12,851 bases of DNA from Porogramme epimiltina (Eukaryota; Basidiomycota; Agaricomycetes; Polyporales; Polyporaceae). Below the pieces are notes generated by a model. That model saw only the letters and a list, made by a program, of their open reading frames with translations. It was not told where the DNA came from and ran no database searches. This document shows positions 1 through 8,500 of the stretch, piece by piece (position 1 is the first letter of the stretch; each line of letters begins with the position of its first letter). Location: the NCBI GenBank assembly GCA_900155495.1, contig FTLJ01000058.1, positions 1 through 12,851 on the forward strand. The letters run 5' to 3'. The translations under genes and the position numbers were made by a program.

Positions 1-132
1 GAAGGTTGGGGGAGGGGGGGGGTGGGCAGGCGCACGCCCGCCTCCGCCTCCGCCGCCCCGCCACCGCCGCCGCCCGCGCGTGTCGGTCCGTTTTCCATTC
101 TCGGTGCGCGCCGCTGACGCGCACGCGTGCAG
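1..132 (+). other. 3' part of an intron of the PHD-finger gene
   Basis: The PHD exon frame read upstream meets an in-frame TGA at 115-117, so the coding sequence cannot continue through. That TGA sits inside a CTGAC branch-point motif (114-118), and the only AG between it and the exon is at 131-132. The rest (1-113) is G-run and CCGCCG low-complexity sequence that does not encode the missing half of the zinc finger. The donor is unclear: GTTGGG at 5 or GTCCGT at 86 are possible, but neither leaves PHD-like sequence upstream, so the true donor may be outside the window. Confidence 0.7.
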
Positions 133-294
133 TTCCACATCTCGTGCATTAACGTGAAGCCCGGGTCGTCGCTGCCGGACGTGTGGTACTGCGAGGAGTG
201 CAAGGCGAAGCTGGGGATCCAGGACACGTTCACGCCGGCGCCGCCCGCGGCGGCGGCGACGACCGGGGGCCGGAAGGGGCGGAAGAAACAGTAG
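133..294 (+). CDS. C-terminal exon of a PHD-finger protein, probably ING family (5' part outside window)
   Basis: Seen: after the acceptor AG at 131-132 the frame TTC CAC ATC TCG TGC runs 53 codons to TAG at 292-294. It begins F-H-I-S-C and continues to V-W-Y-C-E-E-C, which supplies the last four metal ligands (H, C, C, C) of a C4HC3 PHD finger plus the conserved Trp two residues before the third of them. An Ala/Thr/Gly linker follows, then a basic tail ending GGRKGRKKQ. Known: ING-family proteins (Yng1, Yng2, Pho23 in yeast) end in a PHD finger that reads methylated histone H3K4, followed by a short polybasic stretch; they are subunits of histone acetyltransferase or deacetylase complexes. 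Inference: ING-type reader. The first four Cys ligands and the N-terminal ING domain must lie left of the window. The loop between ligands 6 and 7 is slightly longer than in typical ING fingers, so another PHD protein is possible. Confidence 0.68.
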   Translation, partial: FHISCINVKPGSSLPDVWYCEECKAKLGIQDTFTPAPPAAAATTGGRKGRKKQ

Positions 295-1542
295 GGGGGC
301 TCTCGCGCGCGAATTCATATACGTGAAACGGGACGTGGGGGAGGGGGGGGGCGGCTCGAAGTGGGTGCGCTGAAACGGGCGGGTATGTGGGGAGGCGCTG
401 CCCGGCGCGTGCGGGCCCCCTCCTTCCTTTACCCTTCGCACGGGGAGGGGGGCCTGCGGTTAGGTTTGGGCGGGGGCTGGGCGGGAGAAGCAGGAGGGGG
501 ACACAGCCCGTGTGGTACATCTGGGGCGGGCTAGCTAGGAGACAATGGCGCGGGCGGCAGAGTGGGGCCCGCGCGGTGTAGAGTAGAGTAGAGGGTGGTG
601 CGTCGGGGAATAGGGGATGTACGTGATTGGGCCCGTCGGGGGTCGCGCGCGGTGTGTGCACTGGGGCCGGATGGGAGCTGGAGCTGGCAGGGCGGGTGCT
701 GGGTCGCGCAGCGACAGGAACGGGGACGGGCGACGACGGGCGCTGGGGGCGGGCGCGATAGCGGTGGCGGCGGGGAGGGCCGAGCGGAGGGGAGGGGGAT
801 GGATCTTCGGCTGGGTGGATTGGGCGAGATCGCGAGGGCGAGATGAGGGCGTCCCTCAGTTCGGCTGGGGACGTCTGTGGACCTCCCCCGAATGGGAGTG
901 CGCGCTCGCGATCGGAGCAACGGCGCAACCTCCGAACGAGCCCGGGGCGGGTGTGTGTGACGGGGGGCGGGGGGCGGGGGGAGGCGGCGGGGCAACGGGG
1001 CAGCGGGGCGCAGGCCTGTACGCGGCGGCACACTCCCTCCTCGCGGTGGCCCGCACTCGCTGCTGCTGGCGGGGCGGGGCGGGGCGGGTGCGGGCGGGGG
1101 CACACACAACGAACGCGGACGCAGACGCAGACGCACAGCGAGAGAAAAAACAGGGCGTGGAAAGGACGAGCGCGTGGACTCGGTTGAGGCCGCGGGGCAG
1201 ACCGTCTAGTCTCTGACGTCTCTGACTGGGCGGGCGCCTGGACTGGGAAGGCCCCCGGTGGCGGCCCATTCTGGCGGTGCGATAGGGTGGCACGGGGCGT
1301 GGCCGGGGGCGTGGCCGGGCCCGTATCTCTGGATTCGACGCAGTGGGAAAGAAGCGGCTAAGCCATTCGTAGACGTCTGCACAGGTCTGAGTGAGACCCC
1401 GGGAGTGCGTTTTCCCGCTGCTACGCCCTTCTTCTTAACCGTCAACCGGGCGTCCTCGCCAGGCCTCATATTTCCGTCCCCTCGAGCCCTCTCTTCCGTG
1501 GGATCGGCTTCCTCTTCCGCCAGACCCTTCCAGACGCGCCCC
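295..1542 (+). other. Intergenic region and 5' leader of the GATA-factor gene
   Basis: No supported gene. The plus strand is extremely G-rich to about 1300 and then becomes C-rich. Contents include G-quadruplex-capable runs (961-1010, 1071-1100), a GC-box array, a 12-bp direct repeat at 1294-1317, and hexamer repeats around 1116-1135. CT-rich patches precede the start codon. There is no ATG on the plus strand between 895 and 1542. A possible leader intron could run from CAG|GTCTGA (1385) or GTGAGA (1391) to the AG of CGCCAG near 1462, with a TTAAC-like branch site, but this is weak. Open frames here on both strands are Pro/Arg/Gly/Ala-rich and read as compositional noise. Confidence 0.7.
961..1100 (+). 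promoter_or_regulatory. GC-box / G-quadruplex-rich element upstream of the GATA gene
   Basis: Seen: two G-run clusters on the plus strand. At 961-1010 there are several runs of 4-6 G separated by 1-7 bases. At 1071-1088 three GGGGC units are followed by GGG, then further G runs reach 1100. Both satisfy the usual four-run G-quadruplex pattern, and the second is also a tandem Sp1/KLF-like GC box. It lies about 450 bp upstream of the start codon. Promoter function is inference; base composition alone makes such runs fairly likely here. Confidence 0.4.
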
Positions 1543-3255
1543 ATGGACTCCCTCTCCTTCGACTACTCCTCCTCCGCCTACTCTGACGCGTCCACGCCCC
1601 GCACACCCTCCCCGCGGACGTCCATCGCATCCTCCGACGACATGCACCACTACCCCACCCCCCCCTCGTACGCAAAGGCTCCCATCGACGTTCACTTTGC
1701 AAGGAACATCTTCGAGCACAACCACGACGAGGCCGGCGCCGTCGTCGTTACCGACCACCACTACCCGTCCATGGAGCCCGCCCACATGTGGTCTGGTCCC
1801 CACCCTCTCCCCACTCCCCCCGGCTCGCGCGGCTCCCTCCTCTCCGAACTCTACGACCCAGAGATCCCAGACCAGGTCCCCCACGACGGCTACTTCGACC
1901 ACCGCCACCAGCAGTCCGCCGAGCCCGGCTTCCACGGCGGCAACTGGGCGGGCATCCCCCAGAACAACGGCCACCACCACGTCGCGCACATGCGCCACCC
2001 GCACGACATCGCCATGACCCGCCGCGCGACCTTCCCCTACGTCCGGCACGATCGCGGTGAGCCCATGCCCTACAACACGCCCTTCATGGGCGCGGACGAG
2101 CCGTTCGGCGCGCGCCCCGGCACCATGTACGCCGAGCCGCTCTCCCTCAACGGCTCCCCGCACATGCCCATGTGCGAGCCCATCCACCACCTCGACGAGC
2201 CCTTTGCGCACCAGATCCCCGGCAACGGCTCCCCGCACCCGCCCTTCCACGACTTCCACCATCTCGACATCAAGTCCGAGTCGACGCCGATCATCGTGCC
2301 CTCGCAGATCCCCTGGGGCGCCCGCCCGCCGTCGGCGGGCATGTCGCCGCTGCCGTGCCTTGCGTCGCATGCGGGCCTCCAGGTGCAGCACACCGACGAC
2401 GCCGCGTCGAAGGAGACGCAGTACCTGCGCCGGCGGTGCTTCAACTGCCACACGACGGAGCCCCCGAGCTGGCGCCGCTCGACGCTGAACCCGGGCAAGA
2501 TCGTCTGCAACAAGTGCGGGCTCTACGAGCGCACGCACCTGCGCCCGCGCCCGCTGCGCTTCGACGAGCTCCGCGCGGGCAGCAAGACGCGCAAGCAGCC
2601 CAAGGTGACCGGCTCGCCGAAGGTGCCCAAGGTGTCGCCCCAGATGATCAAGAAGGAGCCGTCGGAGATGGACAACGTCCTCCCCCGCCGCGCGTCCGTG
2701 TCCTCCTCGGCGTCTTCCGTGCACTCTGCCAGCAGCGACTGGGACGAGTCCGGTGAGTCCAAGCGCGCGCCAGCGACAGAAGGGACCGGACGCTAATGCG
2801 CCCCCTCTCCGCTCTCAGTGTCCGTCTACTCCGGGTCGTCGAATCCCCCCTCTTCCTTCAACTCCCCTGCGACGTCGACTTTCCCGATCCCCCGTGACCC
2901 CAACTCGCAATCCCCTCCTTTGATTCCCGTGGAGAACGGCATTCGTCTCCCCAACGCGCCCCTGTCGGACATCGCCTCGCTGGCCTCTGGCCCGTCGCCG
3001 ACGCCCCGCAAGGCCGCGACGATGCCGGTTCCCTACTACTCTTCATCATCACCAGCCGCGCAACAGGTCCAGCAGACCGATTACTTTGTACGCCGAGGCT
3101 CGCTCCCCGCGTCTGCGGAGATGCAGCGGCGATCCGTCGAGAGCCCCATCCCCGAGGTGACGGGGTGGCAGACGGTGCCTCCGTCGGAGATGGCCCCCGC
3201 GAAGAGCGCGAAGTCGTCACCGCAGATCACCAGCAAGCCGATGCTCGCAGCGTGA
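1543..3255 (+). CDS. GATA-type zinc-finger transcription factor (two exons: 1543-2752, 2819-3255)
   Basis: Seen: 548 residues. Start is ATG in a CCATGG context, the first ATG in any plus frame for about 650 bp. Residues 1-40 are Ser/Thr-Pro rich (TPRTPSP near residue 20), and about 100-250 is His/Pro rich. The GATA finger has C299-x2-C302-x19-C322-x2-C325 with WRR and CGLYERTH, then a basic segment (RPRPLR, KTRKQPK) that probably contacts DNA and serves for nuclear import. Two sumoylation-like motifs, IKSE (243-246) and IKKE (369-372), flank the finger. The C-terminal half is Ser/Pro-rich and disordered. Known: GATA factors bind WGATAR sites and in fungi control nitrogen, iron, light and developmental genes. 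The x19 loop is longer than the x17/x18 of AreA- or WC-type fingers, so it is not an obvious AreA, WC-2 or siderophore-regulator orthologue. Target genes are unknown. No partner gene is adjacent except the PHD gene upstream on the same strand. Confidence 0.95.
2753..2818 (+). other. Intron of the GATA-factor gene (66 nt)
   Basis: Donor GTGAGT at 2753-2758, branch-like GCTAATG near 2792-2798 and acceptor CTCAG ending at 2818. Splicing joins G (2752) to TG (2819-2820) as a Val codon and carries the frame into a 144-codon Ser/Pro-rich extension similar in style to exon 1. Without splicing the frame ends at a TAA about 40 bases into the intron, giving a shorter protein that still contains the finger. 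Confidence 0.93.
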
Positions 3256-3960
3256 GGTGCTCTCTCGCCGTCGTCACCGTTGACCTCCCTCTCCGCCGCC
3301 GGACCGCCTGCCTCCTCACCCCCCGCATAGACCGATACCTTCCCCAGTTGGCATCTAAACACCCGGCACCCCACCGCGCGCTGGACGGGCGCGCTTGTTT
3401 ATACACAAAATCCCGATCCCGATACCACTCCTCACCCTCATACCACTAACCGCCCCCCCTCCCCACCTACCACCCCGACCGCGGCGCCTGCTCAGCTGCG
3501 CCGACGCGTTGTTGAAAACGCCCGTCTGTACACTTTTCCGGCTCGCGCTCTGGCCTCGCATATCCCCCCAGCATCCTCCCACTGTATCACCGCAAGCACA
3601 TCGTCGTCCGTCCTCATTGCATTTTGTTCGTTATTCTCCGCTGGTTTCTTGAAGGTATAATGCGTCGCACTGCTCATCATGCGTATATTTTTTGTTACTT
3701 ATTGGTCCCGCCGGTCCTGGCCCCCCCTCTCCCGACACGCCCTCCGCTGCTGCCCTGCCTCCTCCGACCCAGTTACACTCCTTTAGGCCCGGCCGCTCGG
3801 ACTGCCCCGCGGGGTGCGCGCGCTGCTCCTCTAACTATCTATTTATTATTTGTGTGTTCGTACTACAGTCGTCTCCCCCCCTCTGCATATCCGCACCCCT
3901 CGTGTAATCGTAGCCTATAGGAAGTAGCCGTAACGCTAACGCGCCAATATACAAAACGCG
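3256..3960 (+). other. 3' untranslated / downstream region of the GATA gene
   Basis: No supported gene. The plus strand stays strongly C-rich like the coding region, then becomes AT-richer. Two U-rich stretches resemble fungal 3'-end signals: around 3610-3705 (TTTTGTTCGTTATT, then TATATTTTTTGTTACTTATT) and at 3836-3860 (ATTTATTATTTGTGTGTTCG). The C-skew ends near 3960, which is consistent with transcript termination somewhere between 3700 and 3960. A CCAAT pentamer at 3942 is isolated. Confidence 0.5.
3836..3860 (+). terminator. Candidate polyadenylation/3'-end region of the GATA transcript
   Basis: A short U-rich then GU-rich run (TATTTATTATT followed by TGTGTGTT) in otherwise GC-rich DNA, about 580 bp after the stop codon. 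Fungal 3'-end formation uses such degenerate U/UA-rich efficiency and positioning elements rather than a fixed AATAAA. A similar U-rich patch at about 3682-3703 is an alternative. cDNA ends would decide between them. Confidence 0.3.
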
Positions 3961-4285
3961 AAACTCAATCACCCTCCCCACTTGCCCCCTTTGTGCGGAA
4001 AGAAAAAGAGGAAAGAGGAAAGAAAGTGCGAGCGCGCGCGTGCGCCAGAAGAAAGAAGAGTGGAGGAGGGAGATAAGTTCCGGAAGGCCCGCGGAGGAGC
4101 CGTTCTACCCTCTCGCGCGCCCCATGGTCCGCACCTGCACCGCACCGCACGCGGGGCCTGCGAGGAGCGAGGGCTCGAGCCAAGTCGAGAGTCACGCCGC
4201 CGCCCGGCGAGTATGCTACTTGGTTAGCGCGCGTCCGAGGCGAGACGCCACTTGCGTCGCAGGAAGGCGAGGGCGACGTTCTGCG

Positions 4286-4311
4286 CCACCACCACCACCA
4301 CCACCACCACC
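4286..4311. repeat. CCA trinucleotide microsatellite (about 8 units)
   Basis: Uninterrupted CCA units over 26 bases. Read in the surrounding open frames it yields His, Thr or Pro runs on the plus strand and Trp, Val or Gly runs on the minus strand, which is one reason those frames look artefactual. Confidence 0.9.
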
Positions 4312-4632
4312 GCTCGATCGCATGGCGCCCGGCCCCGATCGCGCGAGAGACAGAGAGACGTTCCGACGAACCCGTCACGTATCCTCGTGCCGCGTGGGCG
4401 TGTCCGCGTGCGCGCCCCCTCCCCGATCGTGCGTCCGCCGTCGTCGCAACGGTGGCGGCACCTACCCGCCCTCCCCTCCACCCCTCCCTCCCCCGCACCC
4501 GCGCCGTGGTGGCGGCGGCGCGTTCCGACCCCGGGTGTCTTCCGTGACCTCCCCACTCCACCCCCGCGGTCCGTGTTCCCGACGTCGGCCGTCCAGACGC
4601 GCCGCTCGGGCCTGCTCCTTGAACATGGTGCG

Positions 4633-4656
4633 ACGCACTGACGCACTGACGCACGG
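4633..4656. repeat. 8-bp tandem repeat ACGCACTG, 3 copies
   Basis: Two perfect copies (4633-4640, 4641-4648) and a third that diverges in its last two bases (ACGCACGG, 4649-4656). Confidence 0.85.
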
Positions 4657-5039
4657 CCAAGGGACGCGTGAGTACTTTGCACAGCGGCGTCGCGCATCGC
4701 CCGCCCCCCTTCTCGCTTTCGCCCGGTCTCCGTCTTCTCCTACTTCTTCGCCCAGCTGCGAGACGGGGGGCCTTCTCCATCGGAGCTAGATGGACAGCGG
4801 GCGCCGATGGCGATGGCGAGATGCTCGACGCGCCGCGCGCAGACGCGGCGGAGCGCACATGCAGAGCGCGTCGTGCCCGCCCACCAGTGGCAGCAGCACC
4901 ACTGCCGCCGTCGAACATCGACATCCGCGGGCGGACCTGGGGCAGGCTTCGTTCGACCGGGCAATGCACGGCACAGACGCAGCGATGGCACCGCACACAC
5001 GCGCGGCTGTCACTCATCCCCCCCTCTCTCGCGCCCCCG

Positions 5040-5075
5040 CTCCAGCTCCAGCTCCAGCCGTAGCTCCAGTTCCAG
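5040..5075. repeat. CTCCAG hexamer repeat
   Basis: Three perfect CTCCAG units at 5040-5057, one divergent unit (CCGTAG), one perfect unit (5064-5069) and one variant (TTCCAG). A simple minisatellite; each unit also resembles a pyrimidine-CAG splice acceptor, but no matching donor/exon structure is seen. Confidence 0.85.
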
Positions 5076-5578
5076 CCGCGTCCGCGTCACCCCGGCTCAC
5101 CATTAGACCTTTCCCCCGTCTCCCCGCGCGCGCGCGTACCGGCACGGATCCAGCTGCCAATTTCCTACACCCGTCGAGGCGCCGCCGCAGAGGCCGCGCA
5201 GCGGCTCATTGCTCCGTCCAGCGCCCCGCCCGGACATCCACGGGCGAACAACCACAGCAACAACGTATAGGGGGCGAGTGCGGGCGCGGGCGCGGGCGAG
5301 GGCGATACGGATAGGCTCCAAGCTCTCGCGGCAGCAGGGGGCGCCGTCGCCCCACCGCGCAGGAAATTCCTTGAGACGGGGCCGGGACGAAGAGAGGGCC
5401 CCGCGCCCCGCGCCGCACGCCGCGCGCCGAGGACGCGGCCCACATGGCGCGCGCGCCCCCCGCGCGCAGGGCGGGCGCGGCTCATCCGATCACGCCAGGG
5501 GCGGTCGTCCCGGGCCCCCCTTCCCGCCCGAGCCGTGCACCCGCCCGAGCGAGCGGCGTGCCTCCGCGCGCCCTCCGC

Positions 5579-5599
5579 AACGGGTAACGGGTAACGGGT
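5579..5599. repeat. AACGGGT heptamer, 3 perfect copies
   Basis: Three head-to-tail copies of AACGGGT. It resembles, but is not, the fungal telomere unit TTAGGG, and it is isolated. Confidence 0.9.
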
Positions 5600-5819
5600 G
5601 TGTCTCGTCTCGTTCCTCTCCTGCCCCGTCCTTTTGTTTTCGCGCTCCGCGCGCGGCGCGAGGGGCGAGGGACGAGGAGATATGTAGATACGATACGCTC
5701 TCTTGTTCACTCGCGCCCGGTCGGTCCCTCGCTGCGCCCGCGCCCGCGCCCGCCGACGGACTTAGCACACACTGGCGCGTTGCACGGGCCCAACTCCCCA
5801 ACCCACGCCTGCGGACAGA

Positions 5820-5891
5820 CGGACGGACGGACGACGCGTCCGCCCGATCCGCCCGCTAGTGCACCGTGCCACCCCTCCGTCCGTCCGTCCG
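5820..5891. repeat. Inverted repeat of GGAC/GTCC units with 14-bp arms
   Basis: The left arm 5820-5833 (CGGACGGACGGACG) is perfectly complementary to 5878-5891, with a 44-nt loop. Each arm is itself a tetranucleotide repeat, so many registers of pairing are possible. It could form a cruciform or an RNA hairpin; function unknown. Confidence 0.8.
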
Positions 5892-6277
5892 CCGCGCCGT
5901 GGCAGAGCAGAACTGGATGCGTGCGTGCGTGCGTGTGTTGTGCCGGCTGCCGGGGCCCCGCACGGTGCACGGCGCACGGCGCACGTGCTTCTCTGCCGGC
6001 CCCGACGTCGCGCCGCGCGTGCCGTGCACCGGCCACGAGGTGCGGCCCCACTCCGCGCACGGCACGCACTTGGGTGGGAGGGGGACGGCGCGCGCGAGGG
6101 AGCGAGAGCCGCGTCGCGCCCCGTCGTCGCGCTGCCGCTCCCGCCTCGAAGCCGACAGACGAGATGTCGTCCGACCCAGGGTCGGGTGCGCGGGGGAGCG
6201 CGCGCGACAGGCACGCACGCGCAGGCGGGCGCACGTTCGCGCCGCCGCCCGCGAGGGACGATCCCCTCCGTTCGCCC

Positions 6278-6292
6278 GTAATGTAATGTAAT
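6278..6292. repeat. GTAAT tandem repeat, 3 copies
   Basis: GTAAT occurs three times head to tail, followed by GTGTAACG and another GTAATG at 6305. It is a small AT-richer spot in very GC-rich DNA. Confidence 0.8.
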
Positions 6293-6881
6293 GTGTAACG
6301 TACGGTAATGTGCGCCCGCCGCCCGTCCGACGGTGGGGAGACTACTGCCAGGCCCCCGGAAAAATCGAGGACTCAAACGACGACGATTTTTTTTCTCTTT
6401 CTCTTCTTCTCGACGGGCGCGATGACGATGACGGCGCGCGTACGCGTAGCGGGCGTGTGCGCACGCGCGGCGCGGCGGGCCCAGGCGCGCACCGGCGCGG
6501 TGACCCTGCACGCGGGAGCGGGAGGTGGGGGGAGGGGGTGCGGCGTTAGCCCCCGCGCACGGGCCCGCGCGTCCCCACCCCGCCGCCGCCGCCGCGCCAC
6601 CCCACCGCGGGGCTTCGTCCCGCCGCCGCTGACGACAGCGTCGGACGACGTCGCGCGTCCGTGCGTGAGTGCGTGGATGCGTGGGTGCGCGCGCTGCGGG
6701 GCTCGCACGGGCGAGGATGCGCTTCGCGTCGCTATCGCGCGGCCCCCGATGGGGACCGGCCTGCCCCATGCGGGCTGCGCGGGGCCCCGGCTTCTTTCTT
6801 CTCGCCGTCCTTTGTGCCACGGTCTCCGCACGCACGCACGCACGCTACGCTACTACGCGCGCTGACGCACACACTACTTAC

Positions 6882-6967
6882 ACACAAAGGGGTGGGGTGG
6901 AGGGGGGAAGGTACGGAAACCCCTTGCTTCGTCTTCGTCGAGGGCCCGCACCCGGCGGGCCGCGATC
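6882..6967 (-). other. Candidate minus-strand exon, 86 nt, between branch/acceptor and a GTAAGT donor
   Basis: Seen: a GTAAGT donor (first base 7126) is followed on the minus strand by CTAAC (7014-7010) and ACTAAAC-like branch motifs, then an AG at 6969-6968. The next 86 nt end at another GTAAGT donor (first base 6881). The implied upstream intron is 158 nt. One frame reads AARRVRALDEDEARGFRTFP. The order donor, branch site, acceptor, donor is what a real internal exon would show. The reading frame and product are not established. Confidence 0.2.
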
Positions 6968-7804
6968 CTCGCAGTACGTTCGCGATATCCAAATAGTTTA
7001 GTTTAGTGGGTTAGCTCGCTGGGCCCGCTCGCCTGGCGGCGGCAGCGGGTGCGTGCGGGCCCCGCGCTGTACATAATCTGCCCCCCGCATGCCCGCGTGA
7101 GTGGCGGGCGCGCTCCGTGCACTTACGTCGCCAGAGCCCCGGGCGGCGGCGCACACACTCACGGATGCACGCGGGTGCGCGTGCGGAGGAGGAAGGGAGG
7201 TGGGCTGCCGCGCCAGGCGACGGCTGGCAGCGGGCGGGCCACACCCTGGGGACGGAGGTGAGCGGGGTGGGCGCGGGGACTCTGACGTCGACGTCGACGG
7301 CGGGGGGCGACGGACGACGGCGCCCCCTCCCCACACACACGCAATCAGAAGCCTTTCCGGCCGAAGCTTACTGAACGCCCAGGGCCCGGCTCCCACGGGG
7401 CCCTCCCCTGTACGTACCCTCCCGCCGAACGCCCCCCTCGCCCCACAGATCCCCCTCCCCCCCACCGACGCCCGCGGGCACCCGCGGCGCGTCGTAGCCG
7501 CGCGCACTAGGGCGAGACGGGGCTGGGGGTTCCGCGTTTCTGCGCTAAGGGTTATGGGCGCGCGCGGGGTGCTAGGTTCCCGGCACACAGGCGGCAAGGG
7601 GCGGGCGCGTTCGCGTTCGCGGTGGAATATTGCGAAGCAAGCGCGCCCGCGCCCGCGGCGGCGGGAATACGCCTGGCACACGCCCGCACCCGGGCCACGC
7701 GAGAAGCGTGGAGGGAAGCGCGCGAGCGTTCCTAGGCCGACGGCATTAATGGGGGGAGGTTGAATCTGGTTGAATGGGGCGCGTCCATTGTTCGCTTGCA
7801 GGGC

Positions 7805-7856
7805 CTCTCCCTTTCTTTCTCTTTTTTCCCTTCTTTTTTCTTCCTTCTTCCTTCGC
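7805..7856 (+). promoter_or_regulatory. Polypyrimidine (CT) tract
   Basis: About 50 bases almost entirely C and T on the plus strand (CCTTTCTTTCTCTTTTTT and on). CT-rich tracts are common upstream of transcription starts in filamentous fungi, so this could mark a plus-strand promoter. No downstream gene confirms it, and on the minus strand it is simply a Lys/Glu/Arg-coding purine run. Confidence 0.2.
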
Positions 7857-8052
7857 CCGGCGCGGGAACGACGGATATCGCCGTCGATACCGCACACAAG
7901 CACTAAAGTACTGCGCGCCACCACGCTCCAGGTACCAGGAGGGATGCGGGCGCGGCCGCTAGCCGTTGCTGAGCGCGTCGAGACAAACGCGGACAGCCGG
8001 GGGGGGCACAAGACGCACACACGCACACGCGCGCCCGCGCGTACTTACTTAC

Positions 8053-8162
8053 CCAACAAGACGCCCGCCGCCCAGGAAGGCAACGGCCGACAGGTGGCGG
8101 TACACGCGCGACTCGTCACAGCGACCGTGCACCACAACGACACACAGGTCCTCGAGTAGTGC
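8053..8162 (-). other. Candidate minus-strand exon, 110 nt, ending at a double GTAAGT donor
   Basis: Seen: on the minus strand an AG at 8164-8163 opens a 110-nt stretch ending at GTAAGTAAGTAC (first base 8052). One frame reads ALLEDLCVVVVHGRCDESRV, continuing to FLGGGRLVG, which looks protein-like; a second frame is also open. The phase (0 at the start) would fit the end of the upstream candidate exon at 8627, but that implies a 464-nt intron or a missed exon. The acceptor AG lies inside a 16-bp perfect palindrome (8161-8176), so it may be coincidental. No family recognised. Confidence 0.2.
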
Positions 8163-8176
8163 CTGCGCGCGCAGGC
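8161..8176. repeat. 16-bp perfect palindrome
   Basis: GCCTGCGCGCGCAGGC is identical to its reverse complement over 16 bases, with an alternating CG core that could adopt Z-DNA. It coincides with the acceptor of the candidate minus-strand exon at 8162. Confidence 0.9.
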
Positions 8177-8450
8177 GTGCCCGCGCTGGCCGTCGGCTTG
8201 CGGTGCAGACGGGCCTTCGAACCACAAACTACAAGCCCCGCACGCGCGCACGCGGGCCTCGCCGCGTCCTGCGGCGCCGGTCGCGTCGCGCCCCGCCCGC
8301 GTGAGGGCCCCCTCCGCCCCATTCGGAGGCCCGACCTCGCACGGCCCGCGCTGCCGACTGCCCGTACGCCTCGAGGGCTAAATTGCGCGCCTGCGCGGCG
8401 TTTACGACACGCTGGCGCACCGACGCGGACCATGTCGAGCCCGTGCGCCC

Positions 8451-8500
8451 GTTTTTTTATCGCTTTTTTATCGCTTTTTTTGTTCGCTTTCGCTTTCGCT
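8451..8500. repeat. T-rich imperfect repeat (T6-7 runs separated by ATCGC / CGC)
   Basis: Three runs of 6-7 T separated by ATCGC or TGTTCGC, then two CGCTTT units. It is a sharp AT-rich interruption in GC-rich DNA. On the plus strand, just after ATG 8432, it mimics a hydrophobic signal peptide; on the minus strand it mimics a Lys-rich nuclear localisation signal. Either reading may be an accident of the repeat. Confidence 0.7.

Larger units (their letters stand above)
3961..6300. other. Gene-poor GC/CpG-rich tract, left part
   Basis: I see no convincing gene. The tract opens with a purine-rich stretch (about 3979-4080; polypyrimidine on the minus strand). It carries several simple repeats: a CCA run at 4286-4311, an 8-bp ACGCACTG tandem at 4633-4656, CTCCAG hexamers at 5040-5075, an AACGGGT triplet at 5579-5599, an inverted GGAC/GTCC repeat at 5820-5891 and GTAAT units at 6278-6292. 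Open frames of up to 350 codons exist on both strands, but they overlap one another and encode Arg/Pro/Ala/Ser-rich sequence with no recognisable motif. Confidence 0.6.

Noticed and set aside
3965..5017. 350-codon open frame on the minus strand
   Set aside because: Arg/Ala/Gly/Ser-rich, contains a Trp run from the CCA microsatellite, overlaps open frames in other phases and has no domain motif. Expected in stop-poor GC-rich DNA.
5579..5599. Telomere-like repeat
   Set aside because: The unit is AACGGGT, not TTAGGG, with only three copies and unique sequence on both sides.
6998..8026. 342-codon open frame on the minus strand
   Set aside because: Low complexity, spans several of the candidate splice donors and a purine-rich Lys/Glu run. 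If a real transcript exists here it is more likely spliced than read as one frame.
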